Of a DNA stretch of 55,470 nucleotides, positions 32,849-43,363 are shown piece by piece (within the stretch, counting starts at the first letter, position 1; each line of letters starts with the position of its first letter). The stretch is taken from the NCBI GenBank assembly GCA_037447655.1, contig JBBHKE010001884.1, forward strand, positions 343,701 through 399,170. The letters are read 5' to 3'. The DNA comes from Zygnema cylindricum (taxonomy: Eukaryota > Streptophyta > Zygnematophyceae > Zygnematales > Zygnemataceae). The translations under genes were made by a program, and so were the position numbers. The notes under the pieces are model-generated. The model was not told where the DNA came from. It was given only the letters and a program-made list of their open reading frames with translations, and did not search any database.

Positions 32849-34000
32849 TTAGTCATCCAATCCCCGAAAATGGCAAGGGACCACATTGATATGATTCTCT
32901 TTAATTCTTCGACCATCCTTTCCCTCTAATGTAAGAACCCTTTTGTTGGAAACTTCGACCACTTTCAAAATTACTTGTTCAGCAGAAATATCCAACGTGT
33001 CCTTCTTCTGTTGCATCCGATATACAAAGTCCCTCGGAATAAATCGTCGTTGCCGTGGCACATAATTCTCGCTCCGGCACTGAGAATACCACAACTGATC
33101 TCGGTGTTGAGCCGCCTGCATATTTCCTACGGCGAGAGGTATCTCTCGGTGGAACACCTTGGCTCTGTCGGCGATCAGATTTTTGACTGTTCCCTTGTCA
33201 TCCATCTCCGTGAGGACCACCGCTTGGGCCATTGCAGCCCCGGACAGGATGGGATGCCGTCCAAATAGAATAAAGTAAGGACTATAGGAGTGGAGAGAAG
33301 CGTGTCTGCAGAATCTGTAACCCATTGCAATGCAAAGCACCCTTTTGTCCCACTCCCCTAATTCTTTTTCAAATACATATCTTTGTAGTGACCCCTTCAC
33401 TATGTGTATGCACCTTTTGGCCAAACCGTTGGCTTACGGGTGGTCACAGTTGGTCAACCGATGGTCAACAAGGCATTTTTCCCAGAGGTTGGAAAATTCT
33501 TCATCAAATTCGGAGCCTTGGTTGGTTAGAACTTTTGCAGGCGCCCCGAATGGGGCTAAAACCTTTTGCAAAATGGCATTTGCTACTACCTTGGACTCCT
33601 TCCGAGCAAAACCACCAGCTCGATCCACTTGGAAAAATGTTTGATCATGACCAGCACAAAGCGGTTCCCCTGCCTGCTAGTCAAAAGAGGTCCCAAAAGA
33701 TCCAAAGACCACCGATAAAACATCCCTTGGATAAGCGGCGAATGAAGCTCAGTACGTCATTTTTTGTCAGAAGTTACCTTGACTCGATTGCATGAAGAGT
33801 AAGTTTGCAAAATTCTGTTGACTTGGGTCAGTAACGCGTGCTACCAATAATAGCCCGTAACCAAAGAAGTGGTCAATTTTTGCCCGAAGTGTCCACATTG
33901 CCGATGGAGATTGGAAATCAGAGTTTCTCGCTCTTAGGGGAGAAAAACCACTTTCCTTGTGTCGTGTGCCATTTTCGGAGGAGAACGCCTCTGTCTGCAT
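32849..34000 (-). pseudogene. gypsy G1 integrase
   Basis: Frames 33434-33628 and 32849-33424 read through the Ty3/gypsy integrase core and C-terminal domain. Visible parts are DRAGGFARKE, the second acidic block as LTNQGSEF where Asp is expected in place of Asn, then HP-stop-ANGLAKR where the usual Glu is Lys, followed by a long basic C-terminal region (FIPRDFVYRMQQKKDT). The stop is TAA in place of a Gln codon. The zinc-binding N-terminus lies in degenerate DNA up to about 34000. Two catalytic changes and several stops make it inactive. Confidence 0.85.
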
Positions 34001-34698
34001 CATACGCAGCCATCAAGGCATGTACTCCAAATAATTAAATTCCACTCAAGTGGGGAAAATGCAACCGCTGTTGGATAAATTGGAGAGCCTCGAGGTCGTT
34101 CCAGATATCCTTACGTCTAACCCATATGGGCGCCTGTCCCTCCACGTCAGCCGAGAAAGTTGACAGTTCCCCCCCAGATTGGGGAAGCGAGATGAAGGCG
34201 GAGGATGCTCGAATAAGCCCCAGACTGAATTCCGGGTCCTTATCATGCCGAGACCCGGTAGAATCCATGGTGGAGGGATCGAGATTTCGGCTACGTTCGT
34301 CGGCATTTTCATGGATTTCACCCGCCCTGTGAACAATGTCGAAATCATATTCTTGCAGGATAAGAACCCATCAGGAGAGTTTGCCGGTTAACTTACTATT
34401 TTCTATGTTCTATTTTAGATGTTGGTGATTAGTAATCAGGGTGAAATGGACCCCGTACAGATAAGGCTGGAAATTCTTGATTGCCCAAACGGCTACGAGT
34501 AGCTCTCAGTGGTAACTACTGTAATTCCCATCTACGCAGTTATTGCTCCAGCTGGCGTAAGCCACCACATATTTAGCCCTGCATCATCGACTTGAGCCAA
34601 AACCGCTCCCATTCCAAACCTGCTCTAGTCAGTGCAAAAGAGGAAAGGCCTCTCGTGATCAGGCATCCGGAGCACAGAGTGTTGCTTAAGAGCATTTT
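34001..34698 (-). pseudogene. gypsy G1 RNase H
   Basis: Scattered minus-strand matches in order: WGEEKQIAFQFLKNALKQHS and RPFLFCTD (34610-34735), SRFGMGAVLAQVDDAG, and LQEYDFDIVHRAGEIHENAD (about 34290-34350), which is the standard end of gypsy RNase H. Stops and frameshifts break the domain. The frame 34035-34348 continues into the integrase linker. Confidence 0.75.
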
Positions 34699-35691
34699 TC
34701 AAGAACTGGAAGGCGATCTGTTTCTCTTCTCCCCACTGCCATTCTTGGCTTTTCCGTAGTAGTTGATTGAGGGGATGAGCGTGACTACTGAACCGGGGAT
34801 AAACCGCCGATAATAGTTGGCCAAACCCTGTAAGGTGCGAAGGGGCGAGATGTCCTGCGGTGGGGGAAGGGCGTCAAGGGCTGCCACCTTGACCATATAG
34901 GGACCCACAGTCTCGGGAGTCACCTCATGTCCGAGGTAAATAATTTTCTGCACCCCGAAAATACCCTTGCCTGGGTGACATTTCAAGCCCGCTGCTTGAA
35001 GGGCCCGGAGAACAATCTGGATATGCTCCAGATGCTCTTCAAAGGTCTTGGAGAATATTATCACATCGTCGATGTAGCACCGGGCACATTCGATTCCTCG
35101 AAGCGCTTCGTCCATGGCCCGTTGGAACTTGGCTGGTGCATTCTTCAGTCTGAAGGGCATATAAATCCACTCATAAAGTCTGGATCCGGCCCAGAATGCC
35201 GTTCTCTCGCGGTGTTTTGGTTCTATGGCAATCTGGTGAAATCCATTCTTCATATATAGTGTGGAGAAGATGGTGGTCCCGGCAAGAGAGTCGAAAATCT
35301 CTTCCGGGGTTGGCATTGGATAACGGTCAGGAATGGTGGCCGTGTTCAGCATGCGGTAATCCCCACACATTCGGAAATCTACAGTTTTCCCCGATGAATC
35401 CTTCTTAGGAGGGAGAACTGTGGGGGAAGCAAACCCATGGAGTCATGTGCTTTCCTGAACCAACCCGGCGTCTACCAAAGTTTGGACCTTTGCGGTGATA
35501 AACTCCTTCTCCTTGAAGCTGAGAGGGTACTGTTTCTGCCAAACAGTTGCGGTTTCGTCGATCAGGTCAATACGAAAGGGGGTTCCTTTGTATATTCCGA
35601 CATCTGTTTCTGACCAGGAGAAAACTTGATTGTTTTTGGCCAAGAGTTCCGTTAGCTGTTCTTTCTGCTTAGGGTCCAGCTGCTCTCCCAA
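34699..35691 (-). pseudogene. gypsy G1 reverse transcriptase
   Basis: Frame 35443-35691 has the RT N-terminus (LLAKNNQVFSWSETDVGIYK, FKEKEFITAKVQTLVDAGLV). Frame 34699-35370 has the main domain: MCGDYRMLNTATIPDRYPMP, FSTLYMKNGFHQIAI where the usual catalytic Asp of the LD-L motif reads Tyr, the palm motif CYIDDVIIFSKT (YIDD, intact), and YLGHEVTPE plus the GLANYYRRFIPG tether. A frameshift near 35400 splits the two. The family is unambiguous. Confidence 0.9.
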
Positions 35692-35828
35692 AGTCCAGTC
35701 TATCTTTCCCAGCTCAACTGCGGCCCAAGCTTCCGGTGGTCCCCCCCTGAGATTAATGTCGAATTCTAACCCAACCGGGGAATCCGCCTCTACTCTTTCG
35801 GATAATACTTTACTGCTAACAACTTTCG

Positions 35829-36266
35829 CTAAGCTGTCTCTTTCTGAACTACCGTTCCCCCCCAGTGAAGGAACTCCGGGGTGTAGAATTTTTTCCCTGT
35901 GTCTCCCCCCCTCAAGCTTTGCATTGACAACAATTTTGGAGCTTGAAGGTAACTTCTGCGGGAATCTGGAGAATGGAGACTGGTATATGGAAGAGCGTGT
36001 TTTTTAACCCATGTAATGGCATTCAAATCCATGCTTTGCCCGATTAAGCTGCACCTTTGCAGTTCGGAAATACCTGGTGCGGCCGTGTTTCCCGGATGGA
36101 ATCCCATAGCCTGTTCTCGTTCCGAAATTGTTGGTGTCGTCCGAATTCCGTGTTTGTTGTGAAAGATCATCCCAGCTGCCCCTTTTCTGCAGGCATGACT
36201 GTGAGGAAAAGAGACCAATGTGGGGAGGGCTCGGCGAGGAGTTCCGGGTGTGTTGCATTGGAAGAA
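35829..36266 (-). pseudogene. DNMT3-like cytosine methyltransferase, C-terminal part
   Basis: The minus frame 35829-36350 enters from the copia LTR at about 36266. It encodes ALPTLVSFPHSHA, GMIF, then PTISEREQAMGFHP and ELQRCSLIGQSMDLNAITWV. The last two match in order and spacing the motif IX and X region of C5 methyltransferases of the DNMT3 type (E..R..GFP, then LLG.S..V). The catalytic half is on the other side of copia A1 (42366-43197). The frame runs on about 150 bp past the domain towards the RT start, so DNMT and RT were probably parts of one polyprotein. Assignment is by motif; a search should confirm it. Confidence 0.7.
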
Positions 36267-37056
36267 GCGCCGCCCAGGCACACAAATATTCTGACCACTC
36301 TCACCCTTGTGAGGACAAGACTCCCCTGAGTCAAACGCAAAAAGAATCACTGAATTTGCTCACCCGAGCAGTAAGTTATGGCTGGTCAAAGATTACCTTT
36401 ATAGTTACAAACTCTCTTAGAGAGAGAGGTACCTAAATATTACTAAGTCTCAGTCTGCCTACTCATGACTACCTACTACTAAACCCTAGTCCAATAGGAA
36501 CACTATAAAGTACAAGAAGGTACAATGGGTGATGTACTTATTGGACGACCATTGTACGACATGGTCTACAAGGTGACACCTGTCATATCGGAAGCCATGG
36601 TTCCTCCTCCCATCTTCTCCAGTATCAAATAATGTGGTGCCACGTGGCACCGCGTGACGCTATCTCCGTATGCCGCCAAAAATCTCACTTCGCGTGGCGG
36701 CTATAATGCCGGCTGTCCGATCAAAATATATTTTACACGGTTCAGATTAGCGTACATGCAGAAATTGCTCCTTTTGGTTAGTCTGCTGTTAATTAGCTGT
36801 TACGTTAATGTTTATATATTTATGAAACCCGTCAGGTGTATCGTTTCGTAACGCCTTAATGGTTAGGCTATAGAGAATCTAGAGGTCACAGGTTCAAATC
36901 TAGACTTAGGCATCATTTTAGTAAAATACCCTTAACTGCAAAAACTGTCACTTTCTAAATATGGCGGCAGCCATGGCGCGCCTTTGATCCTCACTCTCTT
37001 TCTTTAAAACAAAAACTAAAATAGGGAAGTGAACTATTAATTACCTCTTTTCAACA
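36267..37056 (-). repeat. copia A1 3' LTR, end-truncated
   Basis: It starts on minus TGTTGAAAAGAGGTAATTAA and is cut within GGGCGGCGCTT, where gypsy DNMT sequence begins. The missing 85 bp are present in the 5' LTR. The join shares a few bases (AAGCGCC) with both partners. A tRNA-like module lies at 36853-36911. Confidence 0.85.
36853..36911 (+). other. tRNA-like module in copia A LTR
   Basis: The segment has GCCTTAA/TTAGGC end pairing, an A-box-like AATGGTTAGGC and a perfect T-arm/B-box-like GGTTCAAATC. It is antisense to the element. The same module is at 42164-42222. In copia A3 (minus, 47141-47207) it is longer and also keeps GGTTAAGGCGTTAGGC, which resembles a real tRNA D-arm, and a TAGG/CCTA stem. 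No intact cloverleaf remains. Confidence 0.55.
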
Positions 37057-37069
37057 CTCCCCTTAATTC

Positions 37070-38746
37070 CTATTTACTTTTCAATTTTAATCCACAGTTT
37101 TCTCTGCAATAAATCAACTTAGGGGAAGGCACTGCTTTTGTCATCATGTCTGCAATCATTTCTCTATCAGTTTTATGAACCAGTTTAATAATTTTATTTT
37201 CTACCTTCTCTCTGACAAAGCTTTGTCTAATATCCATATGTTTAGCTTTGAAGTGATGTTTCGGATTAGCTGCAATAGAGATAGCAGCTTGATTATCACA
37301 AAAAACATTTTGAGTTCCAGACTTCATGAACCCAAGTTCTTCAAGAAGAGATTTAACCCACATTAATTCTTTGGTGGCAGCACTGGAAGCCATGTATTCA
37401 GCCTCTATAGTGGACTGAGCAACTACTTTTTGTTGCTTGCTACTCTAACAACATGCACCGGATCCAATTTGCAACACATATCCAGTCGTACACCTCCTTA
37501 AAGGCTCATCTCCATAACTGGCATCACTCCAAGTGGTGACGTCAGTGTGCTCCCCTCCCAAGTGCAACCATAATTCCCTTGTCCCCACCAGATACCTCAT
37601 CACCCTTTTGGCAGCCTCCCAATCTCTCTTTCTTGGTTCATTTAGATTTCTACTAAGGACACCTACAGCTGCAGCTATATCCGGACGGGTACATTTCATA
37701 AAATAAATTAAACTGTCTACAATTTGCCGATAAGGGATATTTTCCATAAATTTTCTTTTTATCTCATCCATCTCATCATTAATGATGAATATTCCTCCCT
37801 CTTCACTCCCCTCACTCACTTTCTTCAAATCCATGGGAGTAGTACATCCGTTTGCTTTCTCCATTTGAAATTTTTCTAGCATATTACCGATTGCTTCTTT
37901 TTGAGTGAGTCTTATAATTCTATTCCCTCTATCTCTCTCCATCTGAATTCCCAAAATGTACTTTGCTTCGCCAAGATCTTTCATATCAAAACTGCTTCTA
38001 AGATCCCGTTTTAGTTTGTTAATTTTATCTAAGGACTTGCTTAAGACCAACAAATCATCCACATAAATAGCAATAAATATCACTCCATTCTCATCCTCAA
38101 ATAAATATATAGAGTGATCTGAACTAATTTTGATATACCCTAAACCGGTCAAAAATTCGTCGAGCTTTATATTCCATTGTCGCGGGACCTTCTTAAGCCC
38201 ATAGAGTGATTTTATCAGTTTGCAAACTTTGTTTTCTTCCCCACTTTCCACGAATCCTTCCGGTTGCCTCATGTAAATTTCTTCTTCCAACTCTCCGTGC
38301 AAAAAGGCAGTTTTAATATCCATCTGGTGGATTTCCATATCCTCCGCTGCGGCTATACTTAAAAGGATTCTAACAGAAGGAAATCTGACTACAGGTGCAA
38401 AGGTTTCTTCGTAGTCTATCCCCTCTCTTTGTGTATAACCTTTTGCAACTAACCTAGCTTTGTACCTCTCAATGGTATTATCCGAGTTTAATTTAAGTTT
38501 AAACACCCACTTACATCCGATCGGTTTTCGGTCCGGTGGACAATCTGCCAACTCCCATGTATTGGCTTCTATGATAGAGGCCATTTCTTCATTTATAGTT
38601 GTGATCCACCGGCTACTTTCTGGAGTGTTTATGGCCTCTAAGTATGTTTGAGGTTCATCTGGGTGAGACATCTTTGTGAGTTGGTTATTTACTTGTCTTT
38701 TTTGAAGTCGTTTACTACTTCTTCTTCCCCCTTCAAAATCGAACAC
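37070..38746 (-). pseudogene. copia A1 reverse transcriptase and RNase H
   Basis: A near-complete C-terminal Pol of about 560 codons, interrupted by one TAG at 37445-37447 in place of a Trp codon (CC-stop-SSKQQK). RT shows [40 protein letters not shown] (catalytic Asp) and the intact palm motif YVDDLLVLSKS. RNase H shows TTWSDASYGDEP, then after the stop EAEYM and FCDNQAAISI with a complete C-terminus (SPKLIYCRENCGLKLKSK). These enzymes copy the element RNA into DNA inside virus-like particles. The polypurine tract and LTR follow directly. Confidence 0.92.
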
Positions 38747-39675
38747 GGTATGGAATGCATCCTTGGGTTTTGTTTTGGGAGATATTCAACTCCCCTATCT
38801 TCCAATTACGGTGTCTCATCAAGTTCCTCATCGGTTTCCACTTCGTATTGTGGCGTTGCCTTGGGTGTTGTCCTTTCCTCCTTCTCCTTTGGTAGATCTG
38901 CAGATTTTTCTTTTTCTCCCTCTTCCTTCTCTTCATTTTTAAAGTCAAAGTCAGAAAACTGATCCGTTTCAAATCTGATTTTGACTTCCCTATTATATTT
39001 GAATGGATCAATGGACTTCTCTTCATTCATCACCACTATGTGTTTTACCAGAATTATATCTCTCTTTTTCAAGTCATACACTCGGTATCCTTTTGTGCTC
39101 TCATCATATCCTACAAGATATCCTGGCTTCCCTCTCCCCTCTAACTTCCATTTAGTCTTATCGGAATCCAAACTGTAGACTTGACTTCCGAACACTTTCA
39201 AACTAGACAAATCAGGCTTTCTTTCTGTCCACCTCTCATACGGAGTTTCCTTTTTATTTGCTGAAGTTAGGACTCTATTTTTGATGAAATTAGCATAGTT
39301 CATAGACTCCGCCCAAAACTGCAACCCTATCCTCTTATCAGTTAACATACTTCTGGACATATCTCCTAAAGTTCTATTCACTCTTTCTACTACTCCATTT
39401 TGTTCCGGATTATAGGGAACAGGTTTCTCATGATGAATTCCTTCTTCTTTAAGATATTCTTCAAATTCCCTTGAGGTGTAATCTTTCCCATTATCACTTC
39501 TTATCTCTTTTATTGAGGCTTCGTGTAGTTTTTCACTCCATACTTTATACTCTTTGAAACATCTTAATACCTATGACTTATGTCTGAGAAAGTATACCTT
39601 CGTGTATCTAGACCAATCATCTGTGATGGTTAACATCCATCTCTTCCCGCCATGTGAAGCATACCTAGCAGGTTT
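38747..39675 (-). pseudogene. copia A1 integrase C-terminal half and linker
   Basis: Frame 38806-39381 has NRTLGDMSRSMLTDKRIGLQ, PYERWTERKPDLSSLKVFGS and the GRGKPGYLVGYDESTKGYRV block typical of copia integrase C-termini, then an acidic linker. The region 39382-39675 holds the core with SDNGK and PEQNGV-like blocks in shifted frames. A frameshift near 38800 leads into the RT frame. Confidence 0.85.
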
Positions 39676-40929
39676 CTAAACATCAGTGTGAAGTAGATCT
39701 AATACTTTCTCCCTCCTAAATGTGGTTGCCTTTGGAAATGGAAGTCTATGAATCTTCCCTTGGGCACATCCACTACAATAATCAAAGGTCTCATCATCCT
39801 CAAAAGTAATACCCTCCACTATTCCCTTTTTCTTCATTTTCTTTAATCTATCTAGATGCACATGCCCCAACCTTTTATGCCAAAGCATCATCTCTCTTGC
39901 ACACGAGTAGAGAACACTCTTTTCATTGCAAAGAACAATTCTGAACATTCCTTGACTACCCTTCTTAGTTATGAAATAAACCTCATTATCAAAGCTTGCT
40001 GTGAAGATTCCTTTCCTAGTTCCTGTTTCAAACTCGTTTTCATCTAGGACAGCTGTTGAGACTAGGTTCTTGCTAAGCTGTGGAATGTAAAGAACGTCTG
40101 AGAGTGTTACAATTGAGGCCTTTCCATCAACTAGAACCTTCAAGTCAACAGTTCCAACAAGACTTGTGGTTTCTACTCTACCATCTCCGTACTCTATCTC
40201 AACTGTTGGGATCTTTCTCAGTTTACTGAACCACCGCTTGTCTTTGCACATATGCATTGAAGTCCTTAAGTCTATGATCCACCCATCCTCGGGTGGATCC
40301 CTCTTACCTCCGAAAGCACACTTTTGTCTCCGTGGAATGTCAACATGTTTTTCAATGTTTTTCGGATTAAGAAGAAGCTCCTCAAGCTCCTCTTCTGGTT
40401 CGGTTTTTCCTTCCACTTCTTCATCATGAACTTGAGTCACGAAAGACTTTTTCTTTCCTCCATCCCTTGAGGTTCCTTGACCATCTTTTAGTCGAAGATC
40501 TGCAAGTTTGACACAATCTGCCATATAGTGTCCCGGTTTCTTGCAGAAGTGACATAATCCTCCTCGAGAAGTTCCTCTCCCATGTCTATCAAATTTGCCA
40601 CCTCCTTGTCCTCTTCCACCAAAGTTTTGATAAGGATCTTTCCCTCTCTCCTCATCACGATTTTGCCAATCAGCTCCTGTAGACAATGCTTGAACACTTG
40701 GACTCCCTCTCCTAAGCTCTATGGTGCTTTCTTTCACTAAAATCATTCCCACTGTGTCATCCCAATTCCAGTTGCTATCTCCCATGTCCTGCAATCGGTT
40801 AATGATATTCTCATACTCTTCAGGTAGTTTCATCATTAATGTGTTCACTCTTTGTCTATCGGACCATGAGTTACCTGCACTCTCTAACTCTCCAAATAAT
40901 GCTCCTAAATCATTGCAATAATTATTCAT
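39676..40929 (-). pseudogene. copia A1 Gag C-terminus, protease, GAG-pre-integrase
   Basis: The longest open block of the element (417 codons). In order: capsid part (NNYCNDLGALFGELESAGNS), Gly/Arg-rich segment, CCHC knuckle CHFCKKPGHYMADC (about residue 117), acidic tail, protease with the active-site DSGAS replaced by IIDLRTS, then the GAG-pre-integrase LWHKRLGHVHLDRLKKMKKK and CAQGK, ending at the first integrase Asp (LLHTDV). Loss of the DSG triad should inactivate the protease. Confidence 0.9.
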
Positions 40930-41505
40930 ACTTCCTCATTTATAAATATAAGCTGCAATCTTATTTTCGACCAACTGTTGTTGCTACAATGATCCACTCT
41001 TATATTTGTTAACTAGTGATATCCAAATCTGAGATGAAGATTTGACATGCATAAGGGGAATGGCAATGCCCTTTGCTACACTTTTAAGAATTAAGAGCTA
41101 AGCAACCTTGTCTTTGTAGTTCCACTTTTCATACTCCGATTTTTCGGTCTGAACCCTTGTCGCCGTTTTTGGTGGTGCTGCTGCCAGTATCGCCTTCGGC
41201 AATGGTGTCACTTGAGTTGCAACTCCTCCCTTTTCTCCTTCCATGACAATCTCCTCTCCTTCCTCATCTTCATCCTCGGTGATGGTGGCAGCTGTTCTAC
41301 CAACTGTAGAGGCGGAGGTGCCAGTAAAACGTGTCCCTCCAAACCCAGGTGGAGGTAGGCATCGAATTTGTCCAGACACTATGCCCCATAGATGCTTCTC
41401 AAATAGTTCTCCCTCCATCATCATTTCCCAATAAAGAAAGTCTGATCCATCAAATATGGGCACCCTAGAGGGTGGGCCCATAACCTGAAATTCTGTGGTC
41501 TCCAT
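40930..41505 (-). pseudogene. copia A1 Gag N-terminus
   Basis: Frame 41098-41505 starts METTEFQVMGPPSRVPIF, with its first ATG inside the LTR and its second (MGPP) inside the primer-binding site. It continues with DGSDFLYWEMMMEGELFEKH and LWGIVSG. A stop follows KDKVA at about 41098. The rest of the capsid (40930-41097) is in frame with small lesions (stops near 40940 and 40985). A2 and A4 carry the same domain. Confidence 0.85.
41471..41485 (-). other. copia A1 primer-binding site (half initiator tRNA-Met)
   Basis: On minus GGTTATGGGCCCACC follows the LTR end ..GAATTTCA without a gap. It is complementary over 15 bases to the anticodon arm of initiator tRNA-Met with a plant-type GGTGGGCCC stem, and resembles the Drosophila copia site. 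The same sequence recurs at 47886-47900 and 50893-50907. Confidence 0.85.
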
Positions 41506-42365
41506 TGACCCACAGAATGAGCAGCCTATGTAAAGCCTCTAGAATAATATTTGCCCCTACTACTTTCCCGCTGAATAAGCGCCGCCCAGGCACACAAATA
41601 TTCTGACCACTCTCACCCTTGTGAGGACAAGACTCCCCTGAGTCAAACGCAAAAAGAATCACTGAATTTGCTCACCCGAGCAGTAAGTTATGGCTGGTCA
41701 AAGATGACCTTTATAGTTACAAGCTCTCTTAGAGAGAGAGGTACCTATATATTACTAAGTCTCGGTCTGTCTACTCACGACTACCTACTACTAAACCCTA
41801 GTCCAATAGGAACACTATAAAGTACAAGAAGGTACAATGGGTGATGCACTTATTAGACGACCATTGTACGACATGGTCTACAAGGTGACACCTGTCATAT
41901 CAGAAGCCATGGTTCCTCCTCCCATCTTCTCCGGTATCAAATAATGTGGTGCCACGTGGCACCGCGTGACGCTATCTCCGTATGCCGCCAAAAAGCTCAC
42001 TTCGCGTGGCGGCTATAATGCCGGCCGTCCGATCAAACATATTTTACACGGTTCAGATTAGCGTACATGCAGAAATTGCTCCTTTTGGTTAGTCTGCTGT
42101 TAATTAGCTGTTACGTTAATGTTTATATATTTATGAAACCCGTCACGTGTATCGTTTCGTAACGCCTTAATGGTTAGGCTATAGAGAATCTAGAGGTCAC
42201 AGGTTCAAATCTAGACTTAGGCATCATTTTAGTAAATACCCTTAACGCAAAAACTGCCACTTTCTAAATATGGCGGCAGCCATGGCGCGCCTTTGATCCT
42301 CACTCTCTTTCTTTAAAACAAAAACTAAAATAGAGAAGATAACTATTAATTACCTCTTTTCAACA
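41486..42365 (-). repeat. copia A1 5' LTR
   Basis: 880 bp from TGTTGAAAAG (42365) to ..CAGAATTTCA (41486). The last 20 bases contain the first Gag ATG. A tRNA-like module lies at 42164-42222 (plus). A TATA-like CTTTATAG on minus near 41815-41822 could be the promoter. Confidence 0.88.
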
Positions 42366-43197
42366 CATGTTTTGCTATCAAAGATCATCCCAACTCTTTT
42401 TTGCCGGTATGCGTGACTGTGAGGGAAAGAAACCAATGTGGGGAGTGCTTTCTCTGGGAATCTTGGTTGATTGCACTGAAAAAATGGAGAGCGGTCGGGT
42501 TTCGTCACAGGGGTGTTCCTTCCCCAAGTATTTGCTGCACAGAATTTTTCGGGTCGGGTTTTTGCTTATCCAACAAATTGCCGGAGGACCTGAAGCGTGA
42601 TCATATTTGTCTAATATGCCCTGACTCTGTGCGCTCGTGATCCCATGTGGGCGGCGTCAAAAACCAAGGGAGCTCCTAAAATCCGAGTTACCTGATTCCA
42701 GTTGTCCGCAACCTGTTTTCGTGTATCATCACCCGGGTGAACATTCTCCAGAACGTACCCCACCGGTGTGCCTTGGAGCTTTTGAAGCCACGAGATTAAT
42801 TTGATCATCTGATAAAATATTCCACTCCTGCTATCTTGATGCCCTTTTCCTTGTCTTGCTAGGGAGTATCCTTCACAAGTCCATCTTGCAAACACCAGAT
42901 CTACTTTTCCAAAATTGGCAAGATGTGGTGCCATGATGTTTTCTATGTTTTGGGGAAGACTCCGGTGAGTTTTGGAAATGGCAAACACTGGAAGTTGTTG
43001 AGGGTATAGGCTGTGCAGTTGCTGGAGGCGGTGATCGCTGACAGCCCGTGCCTCGGGTGATATCTCCACTGCAGCGTATGACTCCACCCGATATCATGTT
43101 TTCAAAACCGCTTCCAAATCGAAACTAATTCCCAAAAATAGAGATAAAATTCGGAGTTATATTTCGGGCATTGCCAATGACAACGCTTGTCCGTTGA
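42366..43197 (-). pseudogene. DNMT3-like C5 cytosine methyltransferase, catalytic half, inside gypsy
   Basis: DNMTs move a methyl group from S-adenosylmethionine to C5 of cytosine in DNA. Motif I is visible as ILSLFLGIS with SYAAVEISPEA after it (43048-43150, one in-frame TGA at 43094-43096). Motif IV is VDLVFARWTCEGYS, with the catalytic Cys at 42875-42877 but the preceding Pro changed to Thr. Then come SRSGIFYQMIKLISWL, motif VI VLENV (about 42740-42750) and the motif VIII-like AAHMGSRAHRVRAY (to 42611). A TAG follows in place of Trp. Beyond it TRPEKFC and ALPTLVSFPHSHA continue to the copia LTR. The order I-IV-VI-VIII is that of DNMT3, not the permuted plant DRM. It lies between protease and RT. 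As it stands it is a pseudogene; the family call rests on motifs only. Confidence 0.78.
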
Positions 43198-43363
43198 ATT
43201 TTTTGCTATTTGACTTATCCTTTAAGGCCTCTGATCGGATGGTGGAAGTTGTGTTCTCTAAGGATAAAGTTGAGAAGGCTAAATCCACTCCCCGCTGGAG
43301 TTTCGCCACTTGTAACAATTTATTTTTGTATTCCTCTTCCGACCGCTTTGAAATGGGGAATTG

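Larger units (their letters stand above)
32046..36266 (-). mobile_element. Ty3/gypsy G1, 3' block
   Basis: On minus this contains the end of a DNMT domain, RT, RNase H, integrase, a 3' UTR with polypurine tract and an LTR. With 42366-46996 it forms one gypsy layout, interrupted by copia A1. The overlap of about 116 bp between the two blocks means they may come from two gypsy copies. All frames are broken. Confidence 0.8.
36267..42365 (-). mobile_element. copia A1, best-preserved retrotransposon
   Basis: A 6.1-kb copia element on minus. The 5' LTR 41486-42365 (880 bp) is complete. The 3' LTR about 36262-37056 (795 bp) lacks its final 85 bp. The LTRs look about 95% identical. Polypurine tract AAGGGGAG and primer-binding site are present. 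Pol is nearly open, with one amber codon in RNase H and a few breaks in integrase and Gag. It sits inside gypsy G1 and is younger than it. Confidence 0.9.

Noticed and set aside
36853-36911. A functional tRNA gene
   Set aside because: Only about 59 bases, with no complete cloverleaf or clear anticodon arm in this copy; it recurs at the same place in each LTR, so it is part of the LTR.
42611-43087. A free-standing bacterial-type restriction-modification methyltransferase
   Set aside because: The motifs resemble DNMT3, the frame is embedded between gypsy protease and RT on the same strand, and nothing bacterial surrounds it.
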